The notes under the pieces were generated by a model. It had not been told where the DNA came from and did not search any database. It saw nothing but the letters and a program-made list of their open reading frames with translations. From Fimbriimonadales bacterium (GTDB lineage: Bacteria; Armatimonadota; Fimbriimonadia; Fimbriimonadales; ATM1), in the NCBI GenBank assembly GCA_026129745.1, contig JAHCHL010000002.1, positions 124,001 to 188,000 of the forward strand: a DNA stretch of 64,000 nt, in the 5' to 3' direction. A program made the position numbers and the translations under genes. Shown one piece after another: positions 25,902 through 34,425 of the stretch (positions are counted from its first letter, which is position 1; each line of letters starts with the position of its first letter).

Positions 25902-26957
25902 ATGTCGGATTTTCGGCCGATTCCAAAGCCTGGCAAGACCAGTTTTCGCGGCAGGGCGATTTTGGGGATTACCGTCGAAATTAGCTACGTTGTCATTTTG
26001 CTCGCAATCATTTTGACTTGCTGGTTGCTTGTCTATATGATGCTCTTCCATTGGTCATTTCGGAACATCTACGTCATTGCGATCTTGCTAAGTGTTTCCG
26101 TTTCTCTGCTTCCCGGCCTGATCGTCGTGATACCAAAAGTGCGCCCCTTCGGTCTTCAGATTAATCCAGGCCAACACCGCGAACTGTGGAGAATGTCGAA
26201 CGAAATTGCGGATTTGCTTGGGACAAAGCCAGCAGACCGGATTTTTCTGGATCACGAAGTGAACGCATCGGTCATCGAGCAGGGCGGATTCTTCGGGTTT
26301 GGCAGAAAGAGGGACCTGATTATTGGATTAGGCTTGATGAGCGTATGTACGGTCAGCGAACTCAAATGTGTCATGGCACATGAGTACGGCCACTACGCTC
26401 ATGGCGACACGAGGCTGTCTGGCTGGGTGGCACGAACAGCGCAGCGTATCAAAAGAACTGGAGGAGTCGATGAAACTTCCGGCTGTATGGGGCGATTCAA
26501 TCTGATCTACATGCTCCTGACGTATCGATTGAAGGCTTCCATTTCAAGAATGGCCGAATACGCAGCCAATGAGGTTTCGATAAAGCACTTGGGCCGAACA
26601 CTGTTTTTGCAGAGCCATCGAAGCATTTCGATTTGTTGGCATTTGCAGAGGAAGTTCTGGGAACAGGGTGGCATGAACGCGCTGCGAGACTCAGAGAATT
26701 ACTTTGAGGCGTTGCGCACGTACATAGACAGTGCGAAGGAACAAGATCAGTTTGCCATCATTGAGCGATTCGTGGGTCAGGCACCGTTGCATCCATTCGA
26801 TACTCATCCCGGCTATGGTGAACTTGCCGCTTTCGCGCGCCAGTTTCCGGACAAAGAGATCGAGTGGGATCATCGCCCAGCGAGAGAGATTCTCGATAAT
26901 CCTGACTTGACGGAAGTCAGCCTGAGCAAGTGGATGAGGGTCCTCGTGTCTCTTTAG
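25902..26957 (+). CDS. Membrane-bound M48-like zinc metalloprotease
   Basis: A 351-residue protein. Two membrane spans (~residues 25-55 and ~60-85) precede a zinc-protease domain with HEYGH in MAHEYGHYAHGD and a downstream SRMAEYAANEVS that supplies the third ligand (Glu), the layout of the M48 HtpX/Ste24 group. The usual EYEAD motif is EYAAN here, so the Asp is replaced. The second half (residues ~230-350) is a soluble extension with DTHPGYGEL, also typical of M48 proteins. Probably involved in membrane-protein quality control. Start is ATG 25902, distant from the nearest ribosome-binding site. Confidence 0.82.
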   Translation: MSDFRPIPKPGKTSFRGRAILGITVEISYVVILLAIILTCWLLVYMMLFHWSFRNIYVIAILLSVSVSLLPGLIVVIPKVRPFGLQINPGQHRELWRMSNEIADLLGTKPADRIFLDHEVNASVIEQGGFFGFGRKRDLIIGLGLMSVCTVSELKCVMAHEYGHYAHGDTRLSGWVARTAQRIKRTGGVDETSGCMGRFNLIYMLLTYRLKASISRMAEYAANEVSIKHLGRTLFLQSHRSISICWHLQRKFWEQGGMNALRDSENYFEALRTYIDSAKEQDQFAIIERFVGQAPLHPFDTHPGYGELAAFARQFPDKEIEWDHRPAREILDNPDLTEVSLSKWMRVLVSL

Positions 26958-27108
26958 TTGATTTGGCGGATTGCTGCGATCGGAAGCTTGCTCGCTTCTT
27001 TTCATTGGGTGCGCCTGTGAGCACCGTAGTGTGATACTTAGCCATCCATTGATTCTTTATTCGACAGTTGGAACTTTGCATCATGCCGATCATTGGAGCC
27101 ATCGAGAA

Positions 27109-27897
27109 TCAATCGCTCTGCGACAGTCTTTGGACTTCGTCTTGCGCTTGTTCGAGCCTCTTCATTTCCGCAAGTGCATCATGAATTTCTGGAGCGACGC
27201 CGGTGTCGGCATTTCCTTGGTGAATGAGCTTTTCAGTCATTCTTTGAACTGTGCGCGCCATCTCTTTCATTTCTTCGACGAGAGTCACCGCCGGATCGAG
27301 TGCCGGTGACAAGAAATCGACGCCTGCGACTCTTGTGTTTTGGGTTGCAAGAATGAGTCTGAGCATCGCGGAGTCCATCGCTTTCAGAGCCTTTTGCCTC
27401 GTCGACATCCAAACGGAGTCTGATCCTGCTGTCACCCAAACGGCCGCATCGAGCGCTTGTCGGCATTCAAGCCAATACTTTGCTCCTTGATTCAGAAGTT
27501 CACCCACGCCTCCACCGAAAACTCGATGCAACTGCCTTCTGACTTTGAGATCGTAAAGCTGTTTTAGGAGTGGCCTCGCATGCACTTCGAGATCAGTCAG
27601 CTCGTCTTTGTCTCGCTTTTTGCCGCTCGCATACCAGGATACGAATCCTGCAATTCCGATTCCGGTGAGGAGCAAGAGCAAACCGGGAACTTGCCATGTA
27701 CGCGTGACTGCGAGCGCGAGTATCGAAGCGATTCCGCCGACAATGCCTGTGAACGTCGCACCTAATCCGGCAGCGACGCCGCGCGTGTCCTGCATTCTTA
27801 TGATTTGCATTTCAAGGTACGCGTAGAAGTACGGCAGCGCAGGCTCTTTGTAGAAAATGCGCTCGAAGAATGCACGGATGCCAAAGTCGTCAGACAT
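27109..27897 (-). CDS. Hypothetical membrane protein with cytosolic helical tail
   Basis: A 262-residue protein I do not recognise. Two close hydrophobic segments (AGLGATFTGIVGGIASILAL and LLLLLTGIGIAGFVSWYA) follow a 40-residue N-terminus. The rest is soluble and helical, with a heptad-like end (EIHDALAEMKRLEQAQDEVQ). TATCCT ends eight bases before ATG 27897 and there is no Shine-Dalgarno, so it may have its own leaderless promoter. The hairpin-like arrangement of two spans suggests an inner-membrane anchor with a cytosolic domain. Confidence 0.6.
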   Translation of the reverse strand: MSDDFGIRAFFERIFYKEPALPYFYAYLEMQIIRMQDTRGVAAGLGATFTGIVGGIASILALAVTRTWQVPGLLLLLTGIGIAGFVSWYASGKKRDKDELTDLEVHARPLLKQLYDLKVRRQLHRVFGGGVGELLNQGAKYWLECRQALDAAVWVTAGSDSVWMSTRQKALKAMDSAMLRLILATQNTRVAGVDFLSPALDPAVTLVEEMKEMARTVQRMTEKLIHQGNADTGVAPEIHDALAEMKRLEQAQDEVQRLSQSD

Positions 27898-27932
27898 CGC
27901 TCATAAGGATACGGCACAGCGAGCCGTTCGGT

Positions 27933-28691
27933 TTAGACCACCTCCGCGGCGGAGCCGAGAATGTATGTCGGCTTCGGATTGAGGTGTTCAGGATCGCTCT
28001 GGACGCCTGTCAAAACGAGAGCCGAGTCGCAGCCTGCGTTGATCGCGCACTGGATGTCGGTATCGAGTCGGTCGCCGACGAGGAGGGTTCGTTCTGGTGT
28101 AACGCCCGTATCTGCCCAGATCTGTTTGACTATCGTCGGCTCCGGCTTGCCGATGAGGAGATCCGGCGGCTTGTCGGCCGCGGCTGAAACCGCGGCGACC
28201 ATCGATCCGGCTCCTGGGCGAATTCGGCCGCCGGAATCCGGGAAGGTCGCGTCCAGGTTGGTCGCAAGGAACCTCGCCCCGGCGCGAATTCGGTCTTGCG
28301 CCTGGTCGATCAGCTCATAGGTCAGGGACCTGCAGATTCCGACAACGACCCAATCGGCAGACTCATGGTCGATGCGAACCCCTTTGGTTTCGATCTCTTC
28401 GCGGAGTCCTTCTTCGCCAACGATGAATACGCTCCTTGCATTTGCTTGCTGCAGAAACGTCGCCGTCGCGCTTGCACTGGAGTAAACATCGTTCTCAGTC
28501 GATGAAAATCCAAGCGCCTTGAGTTTGTCTGCGTACTGTCGTCGAGTTTTCGAAGAGTTGTTCGTCAGAAATCTGATGAGAGCACCGCGCTCTTTGAGCC
28601 GTGCGATCGCTTCGGGAGTTTCATGAATCACCTCGTCGCCGCGATATAGCACACCATCTAAGTCGAAGATGTAAAGGCCGTATTGCTTCAC
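27933..28691 (-). CDS. HAD-superfamily IIA phosphatase (NagD-like)
   Basis: A 252-residue sugar- or nucleotide-phosphatase-like enzyme. Motif I DLDGVLYRGDEV carries the nucleophile Asp, motif II is FLTNNSS, motif III uses the Lys in LIGKPEPTI, and motif IV is LVGDRLDTDIQCA. The cap-domain arrangement (IIA) matches NagD and p-nitrophenyl phosphatase. The start is GTG 28691 overlapping the prenyl synthase TGA (GTGA), so it is coupled. The substrate is unknown; a phosphate ester from prenyl metabolism is possible but only inferred from position. Confidence 0.88.
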   Translation of the reverse strand: MKQYGLYIFDLDGVLYRGDEVIHETPEAIARLKERGALIRFLTNNSSKTRRQYADKLKALGFSSTENDVYSSASATATFLQQANARSVFIVGEEGLREEIETKGVRIDHESADWVVVGICRSLTYELIDQAQDRIRAGARFLATNLDATFPDSGGRIRPGAGSMVAAVSAAADKPPDLLIGKPEPTIVKQIWADTGVTPERTLLVGDRLDTDIQCAINAGCDSALVLTGVQSDPEHLNPKPTYILGSAAEVV

Positions 28692-29695
28692 GCTTCGCGC
28701 TGCACCACGAATTCGGCGAGCGATGCGAGCAGTCTCTTCGCCTGCGAATCAGGAACCTCATCGAGTGCATCGAGCGATGATTGCGCATAGGCTGCAGCGG
28801 CAGAACGAGATTTTGCGAATGCGCCCTTTTCTTCCATCCATTTGCTTATTGTATCAATGTCGCTGTCATGCACTCCGTTTCCGAATTTGTTTCGCACAAA
28901 CGTCGATTCGTCTTCGGCAAGTTCGTTCCTCAGAAGAATGAGCGGAAGTGTCGCGCAGCCGTCGCGAAAGTCGGTGGCGCGCACTTTGCCTGTTTTTGCG
29001 CCGTCCCCTAAGAAGTCAAGCAAGTCGTCCGCAATCTGAAAAGCCATGCCGAGCGAGTTGCCATACGACCAGAGGGCATGGCGGAGTTCTGGCTTTGCCC
29101 CAGCTACGGTCGCTCCGGCCATGCAGCAGCAGGCCATAAAAGTAGCAGTTTTGCGCTGAAGTATGTTCAGATGCTCGGTTTCCGGCAGGTCAAAGTTTCC
29201 ACGCGTTTCGAGTTCGCGAACCTCTCCCTCGGCCAGGTCGACAACGGCCGAGCTAATGGATCGAATGATGTCGAGGTCGCCATCTGCTGCGAGTATCTCC
29301 ATTGCTTTAGCCAGCAGAACGTCGCCAGTCAGAATCGCCTCGGTCGTGCCCCAGACCTGGTGAGGCGTGGGTCTGCCTCTTCTTGTTGGCGCGCCGTCGA
29401 TCACGTCGTCATGGATCAACGTTGCCATGTGAATCATTTCGACGCATGCGCCGATGTTGTGAATTCTCTTTGGATCGTAATCGTTTGAAATGCAGCGCGC
29501 GCCGAGGCTAACGAGAAGCGGTCTCAATCGCTTGCCGCCGCTTTGGGCGACATGGTTTCCGATTTGCTCGACTGTCAATACGTTGGACTGAAGTTTGTCC
29601 GCAAGAATGCGTTCGCATTCCATGACTTCGTTCACAAGCGATTGCACCAACTCTTCGCCAGCGATTTCTTTTGCGGCTTCCAGGTATGTCGTCAT
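28688..29695 (-). CDS. Long-chain polyprenyl diphosphate synthase
   Basis: A 335-residue trans-prenyltransferase with both aspartate-rich motifs: LIHDDVIDGAPTRRGRPTP (first, DDxxD plus arginines) and QIADDLLDFLG (second). GGKRLRPLL is the conserved allylic region. Residues before the first DDxxD (VEMIHMATL) have no bulky chain-stopper evident, compatible with a long (C30-C50) product. ATG 29695 overlaps the ubiE stop (ATGA); a longer frame from 29743 lies inside ubiE. With ubiE it most likely makes the menaquinone side chain. Confidence 0.9.
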   Translation of the reverse strand: MTTYLEAAKEIAGEELVQSLVNEVMECERILADKLQSNVLTVEQIGNHVAQSGGKRLRPLLVSLGARCISNDYDPKRIHNIGACVEMIHMATLIHDDVIDGAPTRRGRPTPHQVWGTTEAILTGDVLLAKAMEILAADGDLDIIRSISSAVVDLAEGEVRELETRGNFDLPETEHLNILQRKTATFMACCCMAGATVAGAKPELRHALWSYGNSLGMAFQIADDLLDFLGDGAKTGKVRATDFRDGCATLPLILLRNELAEDESTFVRNKFGNGVHDSDIDTISKWMEEKGAFAKSRSAAAAYAQSSLDALDEVPDSQAKRLLASLAEFVVQREA

Positions 29696-30411
29696 TTCAC
29701 TCCAAAGTGAATGCAAATGTTTCCAAGGAAGAGGTTCTTCCAAGTCACGTTTTTGAATCCAATAACTTTCATCAAATCAGCTTGTTCTTCACGGGACGCA
29801 AATTGCAGCGTGGATTCCGGCAAATAAGTGTATGCGTCTCGCTTGCCAAAAAGTGCTCCGAGCATTGGCACACCTTTGCGAAACGCAACACCCGAAATCC
29901 AGCGAGCGGCTTTCGATGGCGGGACCGCCATGTCGATGCTAACGAATCGGCCCCCCGGAGCCAACACTCGATAGATCTCGGCAAGAGCGGGACGCAGTTC
30001 GGCCACGTTGCGAAGTCCCCAACCGACCGTTACGGCGTCGAAGGCGGAGCTTCTGATCGGAAGGTGACCGGCGTCCCCCGTCAGCAGCGTCATCGGGACT
30101 CGCTTGGCGACGCCCTTTTCGAGCATGGGGAGACAGAAGTCCACCCCGACGACCCTGCCCGATGTGCCAATTGCCGCTCTTAGCGGCGCGGCGAAGTCGC
30201 CGGTGCCACAGCAAACGTCCAGAGCGGATTCGCCTGGCGAGAGTCGGAGCATCCGAACCGCTTCGCGCCGCCAGCGATGGTGGAGACGCAGAGACATCGC
30301 CGAGTTCATGAGATCATAAGTGGGCGAAATCTCGGCGAACATCCGCTTTACGGCCGAACTTTTGTCTTCGCCCGCCGAACTCCAGTGCTCTCGAGTGGCG
30401 TGTTCGCTCAT
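29692..30411 (-). CDS. ubiE: Demethylmenaquinone methyltransferase (UbiE/MenG)
   Basis: A 239-residue class I SAM methyltransferase. The N-terminal VKRMFAEISPTYDLMNSAMS segment is specific to the UbiE/COQ5 family, DVCCGTGDFA is the SAM glycine loop and GLRNVAELRPALAEIYRVL the family motif. It catalyses the last C-methylation of menaquinone. The C-terminal part diverges from the usual motif but keeps the length. GGAAGG abuts ATG 30411 and TAGAAT lies 12 bases upstream. It leads the operon ubiE, prenyl synthase, HAD phosphatase. Confidence 0.9.
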   Translation of the reverse strand: MSEHATREHWSSAGEDKSSAVKRMFAEISPTYDLMNSAMSLRLHHRWRREAVRMLRLSPGESALDVCCGTGDFAAPLRAAIGTSGRVVGVDFCLPMLEKGVAKRVPMTLLTGDAGHLPIRSSAFDAVTVGWGLRNVAELRPALAEIYRVLAPGGRFVSIDMAVPPSKAARWISGVAFRKGVPMLGALFGKRDAYTYLPESTLQFASREEQADLMKVIGFKNVTWKNLFLGNICIHFGVK

Positions 30412-30442
30412 CCTTCCGATGGGATTCTACCTGCGTAGGTTA

Positions 30443-30470
30443 TGAACTTTCAGTATTTTGTGAAAGTTCA
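30443..30470. repeat. Perfect inverted repeat overlapping the cinA stop codon
   Basis: TGAACTTTCA and TGAAAGTTCA, 10 bp each, are separated by eight bases. The distal arm includes the cinA TGA. No run of T follows in either direction, so it is not a standard intrinsic terminator. It could still fold as an mRNA-end hairpin for cinA, or be a dimeric operator in front of ubiE. Confidence 0.5.
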
Positions 30471-31703
30471 ATCTGTGGCGAGCAGCTCTTCACGGAGCAT
30501 TTGAAGCGCGACTTGGGTCGATCTGAATCGAACGGTCTCACGATCGCCGCTAAAGGTCTCTTCGCGGACTTCCGTCCCTCGGGGGCCTGAGACTGCGATG
30601 TAGACGCGGCCGACCGGCTTGTCTTTGGTCGCTCCACCTGGTCCAGCGATGCCCGTGATGCCGATTCCGAAGTCAGCTTGCGCGACCCTTGCAGCGCCTT
30701 CCGCCATTTGCCTTGCGACCGGTTCGCTAACTGCGCCGTACTTTGCGAGGTCGTAGCGTGCCACAGACACTTCGCGCGCTTTGAGTTCATTGGTGTAAGT
30801 GATGTAACCGCCGATGTACGCTTCGCTCGATCCTGGAATGGACGTGATTCTCTGGCCGAGCATGCCGCCTGTGCATGATTCTGCAGTCGCAAGTGTTTTG
30901 TTTTTTGTGATGAGCAATTTGACAACGACTTCTGCCAGGTCTTCGTCGGATTCGCTGAACAGGTTCTTTCCGAAGCGTTCTCGAATCGCTTCCGCCATCG
31001 GCTCGATTAGATGCATCGCTTCGACTTCCGACTTAGCTCGTGCGGCAATGCGCAAATGAACTTCCATCAGCTTGACATAGGGAGCAATCGTCGGGTTTTT
31101 CGAATCGAGGAGATCTTTGACTTTGAGTTCGACGACCGATTCCGGAATTCCGACGATTCTCATCGTTTTCGTTGCGAGCACACCGTCTGAATGTTTCGAC
31201 AGCCATCGCTTCTCAAAGTTCAGAAGCACGGCCGCGAATTCATTTTTCGGACCTGGAAGATTGACCACTGTTTTGCCGTTGAATTCGGTTATCAAGCCGA
31301 CTGCGGAACCTTCCGGATTTGCAATTGGCGAAGAGCTCGCAGGTCTTCTCGCCATTCTTTCAAGCAGCGGGTTCCAGGACCGCTTCATGCGCGCCATTCG
31401 GATATGCAGCCTTCGCATCAAGACTGGGTCGACGATCGGAACTTCACCAAGGACTTCTGAAACGGCGTCGATCGTCAAGTCATCGTAGGTTGGTCCTAAT
31501 CCGCCGATGGTGACGACGAGATCTGCGCGTTCGAGCGCGGATCGAATCGCTTCGACAATCGCATCAAGATCGTCGTCGACAGTCGTTCGTCGGTGGTGTT
31601 CAATTCCATACTTTGCGAAAAGCTTTCCCAACGTCTGTGAGTTTGTGTCGGCGATTTCGCCGAGGATGATTTCGGTTCCGGTGGCGACAATTTCCGCAAT
31701 CAT
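30468..31703 (-). CDS. cinA: CinA-family competence/NMN-deamidase protein
   Basis: A 411-residue protein with two domains. Residues ~1-165 form the MoaB/MogA-like CinA domain (EIVATGTEIILGEIADTNSQ; GGLGPTYDDLTIDAVSEVL). Residues ~250-411 form the PncC-like NMN deamidase domain (TLATAESCTGGMLGQRITSI; GITGIAGPGGATKDKPVG). It probably recycles pyridine nucleotides; a link to natural competence is suggested by dprA elsewhere in the window. TAGCAT is six bases before ATG 31703 with no Shine-Dalgarno. Confidence 0.92.
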   Translation of the reverse strand: MIAEIVATGTEIILGEIADTNSQTLGKLFAKYGIEHHRRTTVDDDLDAIVEAIRSALERADLVVTIGGLGPTYDDLTIDAVSEVLGEVPIVDPVLMRRLHIRMARMKRSWNPLLERMARRPASSSPIANPEGSAVGLITEFNGKTVVNLPGPKNEFAAVLLNFEKRWLSKHSDGVLATKTMRIVGIPESVVELKVKDLLDSKNPTIAPYVKLMEVHLRIAARAKSEVEAMHLIEPMAEAIRERFGKNLFSESDEDLAEVVVKLLITKNKTLATAESCTGGMLGQRITSIPGSSEAYIGGYITYTNELKAREVSVARYDLAKYGAVSEPVARQMAEGAARVAQADFGIGITGIAGPGGATKDKPVGRVYIAVSGPRGTEVREETFSGDRETVRFRSTQVALQMLREELLATD

Positions 31704-31709
31704 GGGTCG

Positions 31710-31745
31710 ATGCTAAGCATGACACGAACCATCGCCCGGTAGACT
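31710..31745. promoter_or_regulatory. Divergent leaderless-type -10 elements between cinA and the phosphotransferase
   Basis: On the minus strand TAGCAT (31715-31710) is six bases from the cinA ATG. On the plus strand TAGACT (31740-31745) is seven bases from the ATG at 31753. The whole intergenic region is only 49 bases and holds no Shine-Dalgarno for either gene. Confidence 0.4.
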
Positions 31746-31752
31746 GGCTGCA

Positions 31753-32757
31753 ATGCGTTCGGGCGAGATTGCAAAGGGCGAGGCGGCAGCCATTGCGCGG
31801 ATGGGTGCCGCCTTGTTCGGGATTGTCGGGACATGCGAATTCGTTTCGAAGGGTGTCAATGAGACTTTTCGCTTCGAGTCCGGCGGCCGGTCCTATTCGC
31901 TTCGCGTTCACAATCCGGCCTATCACAATCTCGACGCCTTACGGAGCGAGCGAATTTGGCTGAATGCGCTTGCAGATGAGGCCGATGTGATTGTTCCTAC
32001 CCCGCACCGGACGCGCGACGGCGATTGGGTTGCAACCGTGGAGTCACCCGCGACCGGCGAAGCGCGACACTGCACTTTGTCGGACTGGATCGAGGGAATT
32101 CAACGACGCGCAAATCCGGAGCCTGCGCACTTTCGGGCTCTCGGCGAGACGATGGCGCGCCTGCACGAACACGCTTCCGTTTGGTCGCCACCCGCCGATT
32201 TCAACCGCCCAGTGTGGGATGTCGGCGGTGTTTATTGGGAACGCACTCAGGGCGGCGGCGCTTTGGAAAGGGCGCTCGATGCGATGAACCGCTCCCAAGC
32301 GGACATGATATCGAGAGCCAAAGAGAAAGCCGAGCAGGTATTCCTCGAGCTGCGCGACATCAAGGACGCATGGGGACTTATTCATGCAGACTTGCACCTT
32401 GGAAACATTCTGTTTCAATCTGGGAAGGCGTGCCCGATCGACTTTGACGACTCCGGATTCGGCTCACACATCTACGACGCAGCGGCAGCCGTTCACTTTC
32501 ATTCCGCTTCGCCGCATTTCAGAAGCTTTCTCTTTGCGCTGATCGAAGGGTATCAGCGCATACGAAGGTTTCCTGAGGAAGGACTTTCCTTGCTCAAGGC
32601 AGCGATTGCGATTCGTTCTGCATCGGTCGCGATTTGGATTGCATCTCAGGCTGAATACAACGAGAGATTTCGTGAGAACCAGGATGAGTATCTTGCCACT
32701 CAGTTGGCTTTCGTGCAGCTGTTTCTTGAAGCAAGTTCGATATATGAAGACCTATGA
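31753..32757 (+). CDS. Kinase-fold phosphotransferase (APH / SrkA-like)
   Basis: A 334-residue member of the aminoglycoside-phosphotransferase superfamily. WGLIHADLHLGNILF is the catalytic Brenner motif and CPIDFDDSGFG the Mg-binding DFG-equivalent. SLRVHNPAYHN contains the N-lobe region. The long C-lobe and lack of resistance context suggest a SrkA/RdoA-like or metabolite kinase (homoserine- or fructosamine-kinase type) rather than an antibiotic kinase. It overlaps the PIG-L gene by ATGA, so the two act in one transcript. Confidence 0.82.
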   Translation: MRSGEIAKGEAAAIARMGAALFGIVGTCEFVSKGVNETFRFESGGRSYSLRVHNPAYHNLDALRSERIWLNALADEADVIVPTPHRTRDGDWVATVESPATGEARHCTLSDWIEGIQRRANPEPAHFRALGETMARLHEHASVWSPPADFNRPVWDVGGVYWERTQGGGALERALDAMNRSQADMISRAKEKAEQVFLELRDIKDAWGLIHADLHLGNILFQSGKACPIDFDDSGFGSHIYDAAAAVHFHSASPHFRSFLFALIEGYQRIRRFPEEGLSLLKAAIAIRSASVAIWIASQAEYNERFRENQDEYLATQLAFVQLFLEASSIYEDL

Positions 32758-33509
32758 AGCTGTTCGATCCGGACCCGAATAGGCGTTGGCTCTTTTGCTT
32801 CACTCATCCGGACGACGAGATATCGATTTGCGCATGGATGCGGCGGCTTGTGAACTCCGGTGCAAGCGTGCACTGTGGATGGAGCGTTTCTAACCGTGTG
32901 CGCGAAGCGGAGTCTCGCAAGGTCATGGAGCGGCTTGGAGTTGTGCAACAGAATTTGACTTTCTTGGAGCATCCAGACAAAGGCGCGTGCGATCACCTAA
33001 TTGAATTGACTTCAAATTGGGTGACGATCATCGAGTGTGCAAAGCCAGACGTGATTGCAATCGGTGCGTTCGAGTGTGGGCATATCGACCATGACTCGAC
33101 GAATTTTGCAGTTCGCCATGCTTTGGATACGATTGGAAAGAGTGCCGTTCCTATGGTAGAGATTCCTTGGTATCACACCTATTTGACGCGCATTCCTATC
33201 CTCAATCGGTTTGCGGATCCAGCGGGCGAAGAGGTTTTGGAACTCGATGCCGAGGAGCAGCGATTGAAGCGAGAGGTTTCACGAATGTATCCGAGCCAGA
33301 ACATCGCATCGCTTCTCGTTTGGTATACGGTGCTGAGCTGGGTTAAGCTGAAGCCTGTCGATTTGCGCAGAACGGAGAGGTTGCGGATGCAAACGCACTT
33401 CGACTATACGGTGCCGAACTTGCCGGGTGAACTCAAGCAGAAGGTGATGCGATCTGAAACTTGGAAGCGATGGATTCGCGCAGTCGAACGGTTCGCTGAG
33501 CACTCATGA
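32754..33509 (+). CDS. PIG-L/LmbE-family zinc deacetylase
   Basis: A 251-residue hydrolase. The N-terminal THPDDE is the zinc- and base-providing motif (His18, Asp20, Asp21 region) and the GHIDHD segment near residue 108 supplies the third zinc ligand. The family removes N-acetyl groups from sugars (GlcNAc-phosphatidylinositol, mycothiol or bacillithiol precursors). The C-terminal extension of about 90 residues is not family-typical. It is translationally coupled to the upstream kinase-like gene, which suggests a two-step sugar modification. Its TGA overlaps the convergent stop of the ureohydrolase. Confidence 0.88.
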   Translation: MKLFDPDPNRRWLFCFTHPDDEISICAWMRRLVNSGASVHCGWSVSNRVREAESRKVMERLGVVQQNLTFLEHPDKGACDHLIELTSNWVTIIECAKPDVIAIGAFECGHIDHDSTNFAVRHALDTIGKSAVPMVEIPWYHTYLTRIPILNRFADPAGEEVLELDAEEQRLKREVSRMYPSQNIASLLVWYTVLSWVKLKPVDLRRTERLRMQTHFDYTVPNLPGELKQKVMRSETWKRWIRAVERFAEHS

Positions 33510-34415
33510 TGCGTTTACTGCCTCCCAAAGGCAGCGAGCAGCCAATCGCGCAGTCGATTCATTCGGGTCGTTCGGCGGTGAGAGTTCGTAGATTCCGAAC
33601 GTTCGAACCTTTGGCAAGGCGACCAGCGATGATAGGGCGTCGAGAACTCTTCGAGCCGTCAGTCCAGATGGTTGGGGCGCGCTCACGCCCGGCGCGACAG
33701 CCATTTCGAAAGCGTCCATGTCGAGACTGATGTCGAGCGAATCGCACCTTGCGGCGATCTCCTTGCCAATTTGCACAATTTTTCCAGGCGTCGTGTCCTC
33801 ATCATCAGCAAACAGTATGCGACCGCCTTTGGCGATCACGTAGCCTTCATGGATCCTCGAAGTTGCGGCTCTTTGGACTCCGTACCATGCGGCGTTGTCT
33901 GCGCTCACTCCGGTTTCAAGCGCGCGCCAATACGAAGTGCCTGAATGGTGGACATCGTTTGGGCGAACGTCGAGGTGAGCGTCGATGTTGATGAAGCCGC
34001 ACTTGCCGATCTTCATGCAAGCGGCGATCGGGGCGTAGCCCCAATCGTGTCCACCGCCAAGAATGGCGACGCGCTTCGAACAGCCCAATGCGAACGCGAT
34101 CGCTTGCGTCGCTTCCTCGTGATCGACATTGAGATTGTCGGTCATTTCGAGATCGCCGAGGTCTGCGATTCTTACGGTTGCGTTCGGCGAGACAAGCCGA
34201 TAGAACCATTTTCGAATTGCATTCGGTCCTTCTTTTGCGCCGGGTCTGCCTTTATTGAGCGTGACGCCCCGATCATCTGGCAACCCAATGATGGTCAGGT
34301 CCCACGACTCGCGCGTGAACTCTTGTGGAGAGACCATGCGCGCGACGTCCCCGAGTCGAGGGTCTTCGGGTTCGCCACGCGAAAACAGCAGTTCAGGCGA
34401 AAGACGAAACGTCAT
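33504..34415 (-). CDS. hutG: Ureohydrolase, formimidoylglutamase-like
   Basis: A 303-residue binuclear manganese enzyme of the arginase/agmatinase family. Metal ligands are in GGGHDWGY, INIDAHLDVRP and SLDMDAFEMAVAPGVSAP. The last segment lacks the DP of arginases (EM here) and instead follows the DLDxxPxxxAPGVSAPA form of formimidoylglutamase (HutG), the last step of one histidine-degradation route. No other hut gene is in the window, so function is a family-level call. It ends the operon rhaEW-pepC-trpE-trpG-secreted protein. Confidence 0.78.
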   Translation of the reverse strand: MTFRLSPELLFSRGEPEDPRLGDVARMVSPQEFTRESWDLTIIGLPDDRGVTLNKGRPGAKEGPNAIRKWFYRLVSPNATVRIADLGDLEMTDNLNVDHEEATQAIAFALGCSKRVAILGGGHDWGYAPIAACMKIGKCGFINIDAHLDVRPNDVHHSGTSYWRALETGVSADNAAWYGVQRAATSRIHEGYVIAKGGRILFADDEDTTPGKIVQIGKEIAARCDSLDISLDMDAFEMAVAPGVSAPQPSGLTARRVLDALSSLVALPKVRTFGIYELSPPNDPNESTARLAARCLWEAVNAS

Positions 34416-34425
34416 ACCTTGTCGG

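Noticed and set aside
31753-32757. Aminoglycoside resistance gene
   Set aside because: Kinase motifs are present but no resistance-specific features or mobile context; more likely a metabolite kinase.
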